Shown here piece after piece: positions 1 through 6,316 of a stretch of DNA of 8,052 nucleotides (position 1 is its first letter; each line of letters begins with the position of its first letter). This DNA is from Rhodospirillaceae bacterium. Lineage in GTDB: Bacteria > Pseudomonadota > Alphaproteobacteria > UBA8366 > GCA-2717185. Below the pieces are notes generated by a model. That model worked only from the letters and a program-made list of their open reading frames with translations. It made no database searches and was not told the DNA's origin. The translations under genes were made by a program, and so were the position numbers. Location: the NCBI GenBank assembly GCA_028817685.1, contig JAPPPC010000861.1, positions 1 to 8,052 on the forward strand, in the 5' to 3' direction.

Positions 1-103
1 AATCCGGACCCATCAATCCGGCCGGCCCGAGCCGTAGATAGCAATAGGCCGCGTAGCCGAACCGGACGCCGACGGCAAGAATGAAGATTGCGAATGCCGC
101 CAC
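1..103 (-). CDS. 5' end of a probable polytopic membrane protein (glycosyltransferase/polymerase-like), cut by the window edge
   Basis: Reading the minus strand just after the GT4 gene, a GTG codon at 101-103 opens a frame that stays open to the window edge (34 codons). The GTG lies nine bases beyond the GT4 stop and is the first usual start codon after it in this frame. The peptide begins MAAFAIFILAVGVRFGYAAY and continues into CYLRLGPAGLMGPD, so it looks like one hydrophobic helix followed by a Gly/Pro-rich loop. From memory, an opening of this kind, with a G-x-x-G-L-M-G-P-D-like loop after the first helix, resembles N-termini of integral-membrane sugar transferases of the GT39/ArnT type. 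The identity is therefore a guess from very little sequence. No good Shine-Dalgarno is visible before the GTG, so translation may be coupled to the upstream gene. A GTG-started short shadow frame remains possible. Confidence 0.55.
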   Translation of the reverse strand, partial: MAAFAIFILAVGVRFGYAAYCYLRLGPAGLMGPD

Positions 104-112
104 GTCGCGCCG

Positions 113-1297
113 TCAGCCCGCCGCCACGGTGTCGCGCCAGAAGCGCGCCAAAGCGGCGGCTTGCCGCTGGGGATCGCAGAGCGCGGCGATCCTGTCGGCA
201 GAGGTCGTTCGCATCGCTTCGAGACGCGGCTTGTCTTCGGCAAGTTCGATCAGCCAATCGGCTAACGCGGCCGCATCGAAGCGCCGCTGCAGCAACCCGG
301 TGGAACCGGTCTCGACGAAACGGTCGTACGATCCGACGGATGCAACCGGCACGCCATGGCCGAGCGCTTCAAGTATGTCCCGCCCCCAGGGATTATCCTC
401 TCGCGTCGGCTTCAGTAGAATATCCGATCTTTGCAGCAGCGCCTCCGGGTCGTCGACATGACCGAGGAACTCGAACCGCGGCGCCACGCCTTCGCGCGCC
501 ATAAAATCCGCCAAGTCGCCGCCTTCTCTCGCCACCACGCCAAGCGCGCCGGGGAGGGTTCGCGTCAACTGCATATCTCCGGCGACCACGAAACGTACCG
601 ATCGATCGCCCCGTTTATCGAGTTCCGCGGCAACCGACGCCAACCGATCGATGCCGCGCCCATATGAGAAATTCGACAAACAGACGGCCACGAGACCCGC
701 GTTATCGGCCGCTGCAATCCTATCGACCGCGACAGGGTTGTATATAACCTCGCCGTTCGGCGACCCGCCCGATTGCCGCGCCAAGTGGTCGCGTTCGTTT
801 TCCGAAATGAAGACGAACCGGGAACAGACCGCACGGGCGACACGCGCCTGCCAGCGCGCCGTCGGACCGTCGACCGGCTGCGTCCGAATATGCATCGTGA
901 TCGGAAAGGACGGCAGCCGCCGCCGGATCCATCGGGCCAGCCAGAACAACGAGACATGGTTGAGATGCAATAGATCGACGGTGGCCAACTTCTCGAGCAG
1001 GGACGCTCGAAACGCCGCCGATCGCGGCCAGCGCCTACCGAAGAATCCGGCAATGTCGATCAGATTACGGCTGTTTCGCTCCAGCACGGTCAAGCGCGGC
1101 ATGTCGGGCGTCACGCGCACGGGAATTCCATGCGCCTGGTAGGACGCCTCGATCGCGCCCCCACGCCGGCACCATACTTCGACCGACACCGCGTCGAGGT
1201 CGATAGCGTGGAGCATCTGGGCGAGACTTCGCGACGAGCCGCCATGCCCGCCTTCGATGTCGATCGCGAGTACCCGCAACGGCGTATGGCCCGGCAT
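113..1297 (-). CDS. Glycosyltransferase family 4 (GT-B fold)
   Basis: This 394-residue protein is a retaining GT4-type glycosyltransferase, expected to move a sugar from a nucleotide donor to a lipid-linked or polymer acceptor at the inner membrane. The N-terminal Rossmann half opens with LRVLAIDIEGGHGGSSRSL (residues 7-25), the usual Gly-rich acceptor-side loop. The C-terminal half has FVVAGD (236-241), FEFLGHVDD (275-283) and a nucleotide-sugar motif, KPTREDNPWGRDILEAL (296-312), followed by GHGVPV. The usual E-x7-E pair is altered: E310 is kept, while the position eight residues before it is N302, and E300 lies two further upstream. I start at the ATG at 1297, sixteen bases after the WbqC stop. 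The longer frame to 1381 would run into the WbqC gene, and a TTG at residue -10 is another possible start. No clear Shine-Dalgarno is seen. Donor and acceptor cannot be told from the sequence. Confidence 0.92.
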   Translation of the reverse strand: MPGHTPLRVLAIDIEGGHGGSSRSLAQMLHAIDLDAVSVEVWCRRGGAIEASYQAHGIPVRVTPDMPRLTVLERNSRNLIDIAGFFGRRWPRSAAFRASLLEKLATVDLLHLNHVSLFWLARWIRRRLPSFPITMHIRTQPVDGPTARWQARVARAVCSRFVFISENERDHLARQSGGSPNGEVIYNPVAVDRIAAADNAGLVAVCLSNFSYGRGIDRLASVAAELDKRGDRSVRFVVAGDMQLTRTLPGALGVVAREGGDLADFMAREGVAPRFEFLGHVDDPEALLQRSDILLKPTREDNPWGRDILEALGHGVPVASVGSYDRFVETGSTGLLQRRFDAAALADWLIELAEDKPRLEAMRTTSADRIAALCDPQRQAAALARFWRDTVAAG

Positions 1298-1313
1298 CGC
1301 GGCGCGCTGCGGA

Positions 1314-2009
1314 TCAATTCGATCCAATGTCGCCCGTAACGAGCGCGGCCGCGCCGTCCCAACCAAGATTGAACGCTGCATCCAGAATGCTGAGACCCGG
1401 CGTGAAACCCGGCGACGTCTGAGGATAGGGAACGGGATCGTAATCGCTGTAGTCGAGGCTCAAGCCGGCGGCGGCGAATTTGGTCTCGTCCTGGTATTTG
1501 CGACCGCCTTGACCCGACAAATATCCCGTTGCGCCCGGAACGGCTTGCACGAGCGCGATCAGTCGGTCGTCACCGGTTTGCGCGGTCGCGAATTCGGACG
1601 CGTTGTGAAACACTGTCTCGATCTCCAGGAACGCGCAGATATCTTCGATAATTCGACGGTTCGCCGCGGCCAGCCGCTCTGCGGACACAGCGTCATACAG
1701 GCGCTCGACATCGGGCCAGATTCGGGAGAAGGCCGCCGCCCCGCGATAGGTGTTGTACAAGCGGCTCAAATGCCGTTTCGGCCAGTCGCTCTGACCCGCA
1801 ACGACCGCCGCAATCGGCGTTCCCAGCGAAGGCTTTGCCGGCACCGTCAACCAGGCCGGTTCGCCGCCATCGAGAATGCGGACCCGATTGATGACGCCAC
1901 CCTTGGAGAAGGCCGCATCGTCGAGAAAAACGAAATGGGATGCGCGGGCGATTTTGCGGAAATATCCGATCCACGGCGCATAGTTCGGCTGATGAATGGC
2001 AACGAGCAT
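1314..2009 (-). CDS. WbqC-like family protein (uncharacterised polysaccharide-locus protein)
   Basis: This 231-residue soluble protein carries what I recognise as WbqC-family hallmarks along its whole length: IHQPNYAPWIGYFRKI at residues 5-20, FLDD-x-x-FSK and NR-x-x-I at 28-45, LTVPA at 54-58, W76 and H80, Tyr/Asn-rich helices around 85-117, GYLSGQGG-x-KY at 162-172, and LSILDAAFNLG at 206-216. The family is common in O-antigen and polysaccharide loci, but to my knowledge its reaction is not established. Its invariant His, Gln, Asp and Asn residues suggest an enzyme. No signal peptide or membrane helix is visible. The chosen ATG at 2009 is seven bases after the epimerase stop; the longer frame to 2108 adds a low-quality Arg-rich leader that is only the epimerase gene read out of frame. 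The gene sits between the sugar epimerase and the glycosyltransferase, which suggests work on the sugar precursor or on a side group. Confidence 0.9.
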   Translation of the reverse strand: MLVAIHQPNYAPWIGYFRKIARASHFVFLDDAAFSKGGVINRVRILDGGEPAWLTVPAKPSLGTPIAAVVAGQSDWPKRHLSRLYNTYRGAAAFSRIWPDVERLYDAVSAERLAAANRRIIEDICAFLEIETVFHNASEFATAQTGDDRLIALVQAVPGATGYLSGQGGRKYQDETKFAAAGLSLDYSDYDPVPYPQTSPGFTPGLSILDAAFNLGWDGAAALVTGDIGSN

Positions 2010-2016
2010 CGTAGTG

Positions 2017-2922
2017 CTATCGGGAGTTCGAAATTTCTTCGATCTCGCGCCGCAGCCATTCCTCGAGCGGCGTCGGGCGAAAACCCAACACCTCCCGGGC
2101 CGCGTCAATCGCCATCACCGCGAAACGCGGATCCTCGTCGCCGACCTCGATCGCGCTTTCACTGCCGCACAGAGACCGGACCTTCTCGGCCAGCGCGCCA
2201 AGATCGCATGGTTCGGACCCGGCGATATTGAACTTCCAGAATCCGGGACCCTCGGGCACACCCAGCGCGAGGATCGTCGCCGCCGCCGCATCATCCACAT
2301 TGAGCAGCGAATAGCGCGACTGTGGGGCGGAAACCGAAATCGGTCGCTCCGCGAGCGCGCGCGAAACGAAGGCGTAAACGACGCCGGACTGTCGCGGCGT
2401 CCCGTGCAATCCGGCAAAGCGCAACACCACGCCACTGCGGTCGGCGCCCCCGGTACACCATTCTTCGCACAAGGCTTCACCCGCCAGTTTGTGGCGCCCG
2501 TAAAACCCTTCCGGACACGGTTCATTCGCCTCCGTAAATTCGCCAACCTGCACACCGGCCGGGCCCGTATAGACGGAAATCGTCGACGCGAACACGATAC
2601 GGCCCACATCATGGCGTGACGCAACGGCCAGCAAGTTTTTCGTCGCGGTAAGGTTGTCCACCTCGGAGCGCGCTTCTTCCGCGGCGCTAATCGCGCGCGG
2701 GATCGCCGCCGCGCAATGAATGACTGAATCAGGCCGATGCGTACGAAAGACCTTATCCAACGAATCCTCGTCGCACAGATCGGCGCAGACAATCCCAACG
2801 CGACTGTCGAGACCGCCTTTATCGCGCCGGCACAACGCGACGACCGCTTCCGACCGATCCACCAGTTGGCGTACCACTTGGCGTCCGAGATAGCCGGCCG
2901 CCCCGGTGACGAGAACTGTCAT
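2017..2922 (-). CDS. NAD(P)-dependent epimerase/dehydratase (extended SDR)
   Basis: This 301-residue extended short-chain dehydrogenase/reductase should act on a nucleotide sugar in the cytoplasm as an epimerase, 4,6-dehydratase or 4-keto reductase. The NAD(P)-binding loop TGAAGYLG (residues 6-13) begins five residues after the Met. The acidic ADL (47-49), HCAAA (69-73), the Ser/Thr block FASTISVY (111-118) and the catalytic Y141-G-R-H-K145 follow in the usual order. The substrate-side part holds VVLRFAGLHG (165-174) and SLLNVDDAAAATILAL (205-220). At 301 residues it is somewhat shorter than GalE-type epimerases, so I do not name a substrate. The ATG at 2920-2922 overlaps the stop of the preceding aminotransferase as ATGA, which implies coupled translation. 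The longer frame to 3012 is rejected because its 30 extra residues lie inside the aminotransferase gene and precede a complete N-terminus. Confidence 0.92.
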   Translation of the reverse strand: MTVLVTGAAGYLGRQVVRQLVDRSEAVVALCRRDKGGLDSRVGIVCADLCDEDSLDKVFRTHRPDSVIHCAAAIPRAISAAEEARSEVDNLTATKNLLAVASRHDVGRIVFASTISVYTGPAGVQVGEFTEANEPCPEGFYGRHKLAGEALCEEWCTGGADRSGVVLRFAGLHGTPRQSGVVYAFVSRALAERPISVSAPQSRYSLLNVDDAAAATILALGVPEGPGFWKFNIAGSEPCDLGALAEKVRSLCGSESAIEVGDEDPRFAVMAIDAAREVLGFRPTPLEEWLRREIEEISNSR

Positions 2923-4034
2923 ACGCCCGCTTCTTCGGACAGAATTTCCATCAAAGCCTTGGCAGAAGCGTCGATCTCCTCCTCCGTAATGGCCGTAAAC
3001 AGCGGAAGACATAGCGATTGATTCAACGAATTTTCCGCCCGTGACAGGCCCGGCTGCGCCAATGACTCGAAAAGCACTTCCTCGTGGACCGGCTTGTAGA
3101 TCAGCTTACAGGCGATGTTTCGTTCGCCCATCTTGCGGCGTACCGCTTCCGCATCGATGCCGTCGTCCGCGAAGACCGGAAACTGATACCAGGCCGGTTG
3201 ATTGCTCGCGCTCGGCGCCAGGCAGCGAAGATAGTCACAGTCGCGCCGCAGAGTAAGGTAGCGATCGACCGCCGCGCGCCGCCGCGCGAGAATTTCGTCG
3301 AGATGCCGCGCCTGGTGTACCCCGATGCAGGCGCGGAATTCGTCCATGAACCAGTCATTGCCGCGATGCACGATTTCGCCGGTTTTCAGGTCTTTTCCGA
3401 ACAACCGCAGCGACTGCGCGAAGTCCGAAAGCGCGCCGTCATCCGTGACCAACATACCGCCGGTGCCGGTGGTCATGATCTTCGTCGGATAGAAACTGAA
3501 GACACCGACATCGCCCAAGGAACCGGCCGGTTTGTCGTCGATCATCGCGCCGTGCGCGTGCGACGCGTCCTCGATCAAGAAAAGCTTGTGACGCGCGGCG
3601 AAGGCCTGAATGTCGCGATAGGTCTCCGCGATATACCCGATGAGGTGAACCCAGATGATAGCTTTGGTGCGATCGGTAACCTTTCTTTCCAGGTCCTCCA
3701 AATCAAATGCGAGCGTTTCCGGATCGACATCCACGAGCACCGGGGTCGCGCCTTCCATCTGCACCGCGCTGACATCGGTGATGAAACTAGCCGCCGGTAC
3801 CAGCACTTCGCCTCCCGCAACGCCGCTGTAGCGTAAAGCGATCTGTAGGCCGGTCGTCGCCGTGGCGAGGGAAACGCCGAAACCCGTCTGCGTCCGCTCG
3901 GCGTACTGACGTTCGAGCGTTTTCGAAAACTCGCCGCCCATCAGCTGTCCGCTCGCCATGACTTTGTCCAGATCGGCGAGGATGTCGCGGCGCATGCTTT
4001 CGGGAAACCACGGTCTCGTGTGCGGGATATTCAT
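2919..4034 (-). CDS. DegT/DnrJ/EryC1/StrS-family PLP aminotransferase (sugar transaminase, second copy)
   Basis: This 371-residue protein is a fold-type I PLP enzyme that should transfer an amino group, usually from glutamate, to a keto nucleotide sugar. It has TATTGLQIAL (residues 58-67) for phosphate binding, a VPAASFITD segment (79-87), the cofactor-pairing Asp in IEDASHAHGA (D156), and the Schiff-base lysine K185 in FSFYPTKIMTTGTGGML. It differs clearly from the WbpE-like enzyme upstream, which has SFFPAK at this place. The two are different subfamilies, not a recent duplication. The FSFYPTK-x-x-TTG signature is shared with perosamine-type and other 4-aminotransferases, but I cannot assign the keto sugar. 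The start is set at 4034 because MNIPHTRPWFP is a typical N-terminus and a purine-rich ribosome site lies just before it; the longer frame to 4160 enters the SGNH-like gene with a Ser/Lys/Arg-rich leader. The stop overlaps the epimerase start (ATGA). Confidence 0.93.
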   Translation of the reverse strand: MNIPHTRPWFPESMRRDILADLDKVMASGQLMGGEFSKTLERQYAERTQTGFGVSLATATTGLQIALRYSGVAGGEVLVPAASFITDVSAVQMEGATPVLVDVDPETLAFDLEDLERKVTDRTKAIIWVHLIGYIAETYRDIQAFAARHKLFLIEDASHAHGAMIDDKPAGSLGDVGVFSFYPTKIMTTGTGGMLVTDDGALSDFAQSLRLFGKDLKTGEIVHRGNDWFMDEFRACIGVHQARHLDEILARRRAAVDRYLTLRRDCDYLRCLAPSASNQPAWYQFPVFADDGIDAEAVRRKMGERNIACKLIYKPVHEEVLFESLAQPGLSRAENSLNQSLCLPLFTAITEEEIDASAKALMEILSEEAGV

Positions 4035-4037
4035 CGG

Positions 4038-4054
4038 TTCTTCTCGCTTTCCTC
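4038..4054 (-). promoter_or_regulatory. Purine-rich ribosome binding site of the second aminotransferase
   Basis: On the minus strand the segment reads GAGGAAAGCGAGAAGAA, three bases before the ATG at 4034. The inner GAGAAG ends five bases before the start and could pair with the 16S anti-Shine-Dalgarno. It lies in the 43-base gap between the SGNH-like gene and this gene and supports the shorter start. Most other genes here lack such a clear site. Confidence 0.5.
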
Positions 4055-4077
4055 GCTTGGGCGACCGGCCTGAAGAT

Positions 4078-5079
4078 CTAGACTTCTTCGGGGAAAAGGA
4101 TGACGACTGACTCATGGCATCGCGAAAGCAATGCGCGGGCCTCGTCTGAATTCGAAACAACGAGCAGGCTGTCCCGGAGCGTCTCGATATCCTTGTCCGC
4201 GAGCTCGCGGCCTAAATCGACGATGGGCCAGCCCTCCGTCCGTCCGGCGATCATCGCCCCCTGCGAAGGATGGCGATCGCGCAACGGCGTATCGGCAAGG
4301 TCGCGCGGCAAACGCTCGGCGAGATCGGTGGCCAGCAAATCGTGAAATTCCGGCGTGAAATGCCAAAGGTCCAGCAATGCCTTGTCCGCGCCACCGATCC
4401 GTTCGACAAGCGGATCGAGAAAAATCACGTTCTGCCCCCAGCTCGACAGGCAGGCTTCGGCGGCCTCATTGATCGCTTGCATGCATAGGTCCCACCCCGG
4501 AAGCGGCCGATAGTTTCCGGCAAAGTGAACGCCCCCACGATGCTCCGGCGGCGGCACGGGCAAGGACAGCCAGTAGACCCGCCTGCGCCGACGCGCAAAA
4601 TACCCGACGATCGGGTCAAGATTCTCACGGTAGCGCGCCGGGGACACATCCAACGCGCCTTCGGCGAACAGTTCGGTCAGAACCGTACCGGCGCGCTCCC
4701 AGTTGGATGGAGATTCGTCGCCGAACAGGCCGACCGGCAACCGACCGAGTTCCTCCGCCCGCTGAAAATGCTTCTCCCTGTTCAGCAGCGTTTCCCAAAT
4801 GCCGTCGCATAGGATCACCGCCGCGGGATCGGTTAGGGCCAGCCGCAGAATTTTCGACTGCAGTGCGCCGGCGCGGAAATGATCCGGAATCAACACGGCG
4901 TCGTAGGCCGGCGATGTTTCGCCGGACCTGAACCGGTGGCTCAGCTGCGTCGCGAATACCCGATCGATTCCGTAGCCCGCGGGATATTGCGGGTTGAGGT
5001 AATAGGTATCCAAGCCGCGCGAATCGGCAAGAACAGCGACCGTTAGCGACGCGGCGATATTTTTTTCGGAGTCCGGCAC
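4078..5079 (-). CDS. Divergent SGNH/GDSL-hydrolase-like protein with C-terminal extension, unknown function
   Basis: This 333-residue protein is clearly coding: it has good composition, sits in the gene row and leaves only a 16-base gap after the WbpE-like gene. Its family is uncertain. The N-terminus runs through a beta strand into VAVLADSRGLDT (residues 14-25), like SGNH block I, with S20 as possible nucleophile. Further on come VILCDGIWE (88-96), where block III would have G-x-N-D, and LLDLWHFTPEFHDLLATDLAERL (235-257), which matches the D-x-x-H block V with D237 and H240. If active it might add or remove an acyl group on the sugar or polymer. The expected Asn of block III is replaced, so it may use other chemistry or be inactive. 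Residues 275-333 form an extra mixed alpha/beta piece ending SVVILFPEEV. The start is GTG, with no clear Shine-Dalgarno. No signal peptide is seen, which argues for a cytoplasmic role. Confidence 0.6.
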   Translation of the reverse strand: MPDSEKNIAASLTVAVLADSRGLDTYYLNPQYPAGYGIDRVFATQLSHRFRSGETSPAYDAVLIPDHFRAGALQSKILRLALTDPAAVILCDGIWETLLNREKHFQRAEELGRLPVGLFGDESPSNWERAGTVLTELFAEGALDVSPARYRENLDPIVGYFARRRRRVYWLSLPVPPPEHRGGVHFAGNYRPLPGWDLCMQAINEAAEACLSSWGQNVIFLDPLVERIGGADKALLDLWHFTPEFHDLLATDLAERLPRDLADTPLRDRHPSQGAMIAGRTEGWPIVDLGRELADKDIETLRDSLLVVSNSDEARALLSRCHESVVILFPEEV

Positions 5080-5095
5080 GGCTGTATCGCGGCCG

Positions 5096-6235
5096 CTAGG
5101 AAACCGCGCGCGTCAAGGCTTCGGCCACACGGACGACGTCCGCGTCCTCCATATAGGGGTGCATGGGCAGGCTCAGCACTTCGCCGCTCAACCGTTCCGA
5201 AACCGGAACCGACCCTTCGCCGTCGCCATAGGCGCGATAGGCCGTCTGCATATGCATGGGCATCGGATAGTAGATCGCGGTGGGGATGCCGCGCTCACGG
5301 AGATTCGCCGCGACCTCGTCCCGGCGATCGGCAGGCAGTTTCACCGTATATTGCGCCCAGGCGCTGACCCGCCCCTGATATCGCGACGGAATTTTCACGA
5401 CGTCGGACAGGAGTTCGTCATAGCGGCGCGCGACGGTTTCCCGCCGCCCAAGTTCGCCGGGAAAATTCGGCAGCTTGGCCAAAAGCACGGCCGCTTGGAT
5501 GGTGTCCAATCGCGCGTTCAAGCCGACCCGCACAATGTCATACTTTGCGCCGCCCTTACCGTGCGCACGGATCGACTGCATGCGCTCGGCGAGTGCGTCG
5601 TCGTCCGTCAGCACCGCGCCGCCGTCGCCGTAACAGCCCAGCGGCTTCGCGGGGAAAAAACTGGTCGCGGTCGCCCGACACAATGTCCCCACCTTTCGCT
5701 CGCCCATCGCCCCGCCGAAGCTTTGCGCCGCGTCGCCCCAAATTTTCAAGCCGTGCCGTTCGGCCACCGCATGTAACCGGTCGTAGTCGACCGGCAAGCC
5801 GAACAGATCGACGGCCAGCACGGCGCGCGGCGTCAGTTCACCGGCTGCGACGACCGCTTCAATTCGACGTTCCAGATCGTCGCAATCGATGTTGAAGTCG
5901 TCGGGATCGACATCGACGAAAACCGGCGTGGCGCCGAGCAACAGCGGAACCTCCGCCGTTGCGGTGAAGGTGAAGGCCGGTACGAACACCGCGTCGCCGG
6001 GCCCGATATCCTCGGCCATCATGGTCAGCACCAGAGCGTCCGTGCCGCTGGAGCAGCCGATCGCGTATTTCGCGCCGGCGAACTGGCAAAGCGCGGTTTC
6101 CAGTTCCGCGACCTCCGGCCCCATGATGAAACGGCCGTGATCCAGAACCTGTTGAATGGCGCCGTCGATTTGCGCTTTGTGCGCCTGATACTGGGCCTTC
6201 AAGTCGACGAAGGCCATGGGGGACTGTTCATTCAT
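5096..6235 (-). CDS. WbpE/WlbC-like PLP aminotransferase (probable UDP-3-keto-uronic acid 3-aminotransferase)
   Basis: This 379-residue DegT-family enzyme resembles, from start to end as I remember it, the Pseudomonas WbpE and Bordetella WlbC aminotransferases, which put an amino group on C3 of UDP-2-acetamido-2-deoxy-3-keto-glucuronic acid. Key stretches are FVDLKAQYQ (residues 9-17), GRFIMGPEVAELE (34-46), CSSGTDAL (61-68), the cofactor Asp in GDAAQSFG (D168), the Schiff-base K197 in SFFPAKPLGCYGDGGA, RVGLNARLDTIQAAVLL (236-252) and LSLPMHPYM (355-362). The length is normal for the family. The keto-sugar substrate is inferred; the WbpB-type dehydrogenase and WbpD-type acetyltransferase that would complete the path are not in this window. 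The ATG at 6235 directly follows the triplet TAG and has only a weak GGA ahead; the Met at residue 7, just before the conserved part, is an alternative. A strong stem-loop lies 36 bases upstream. Confidence 0.9.
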   Translation of the reverse strand: MNEQSPMAFVDLKAQYQAHKAQIDGAIQQVLDHGRFIMGPEVAELETALCQFAGAKYAIGCSSGTDALVLTMMAEDIGPGDAVFVPAFTFTATAEVPLLLGATPVFVDVDPDDFNIDCDDLERRIEAVVAAGELTPRAVLAVDLFGLPVDYDRLHAVAERHGLKIWGDAAQSFGGAMGERKVGTLCRATATSFFPAKPLGCYGDGGAVLTDDDALAERMQSIRAHGKGGAKYDIVRVGLNARLDTIQAAVLLAKLPNFPGELGRRETVARRYDELLSDVVKIPSRYQGRVSAWAQYTVKLPADRRDEVAANLRERGIPTAIYYPMPMHMQTAYRAYGDGEGSVPVSERLSGEVLSLPMHPYMEDADVVRVAEALTRAVS

Positions 6236-6271
6236 CTATTTCGATCCAAGGAAAATTGTTTCGGCGATTGC

Positions 6272-6304
6272 GGCGCCGCTCGCATTGCGAAACGCGACGG
6301 CGCC
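6272..6304 (-). other. Intergenic stem-loop between the amide ligase and the WbpE-like gene
   Basis: In the 81-base gap 6236-6316 the minus strand can fold with arms GGCGCCG + TCGC + GTT and AAT + GCGA + CGGCGCC around a four-base UCGC loop. There is one bulged G and one G-U pair, giving 14 pairs in 33 bases. It begins 12 bases after the amide-ligase stop. The next T-run (four Ts) is about a dozen bases beyond the hairpin, so it is not a standard Rho-independent terminator. It may protect or trim the upstream mRNA end, or tune the downstream gene dose. The rest of the gap shows no promoter I can defend. Confidence 0.5.
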
Positions 6305-6316
6305 AGTTGGTTTCGA

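Noticed and set aside
1257..2231. Plus-strand open frame of 324 codons across the GT4, WbqC and epimerase genes
   Set aside because: It spans parts of three well-supported genes on the other strand, and its composition is Arg-rich and shadow-like.
2923..3012. N-terminal extension of the epimerase
   Set aside because: The NAD-binding loop already begins six residues after the internal Met, and the ATGA overlap is a typical coupled start.
3084..3836. Plus-strand open frame of 250 codons opposite the second aminotransferase
   Set aside because: It mirrors the codon structure of the aminotransferase gene, and no motif is recognisable.
4042..4056. Short direct repeat AAGCGAG/AAGCGAG before the second aminotransferase
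   Set aside because: Only two seven-base copies in a purine-rich ribosome-site region, so chance is a sufficient explanation.
4035..4160. N-terminal extension of the second aminotransferase into the SGNH-like gene
   Set aside because: The 42 added residues are Ser/Lys/Arg-rich and unlike the family, and a better ribosome site lies directly before the internal ATG.
6272..6304. Calling the intergenic hairpin a Rho-independent terminator
   Set aside because: No T-run follows the stem directly; the nearest four Ts are about a dozen bases away.
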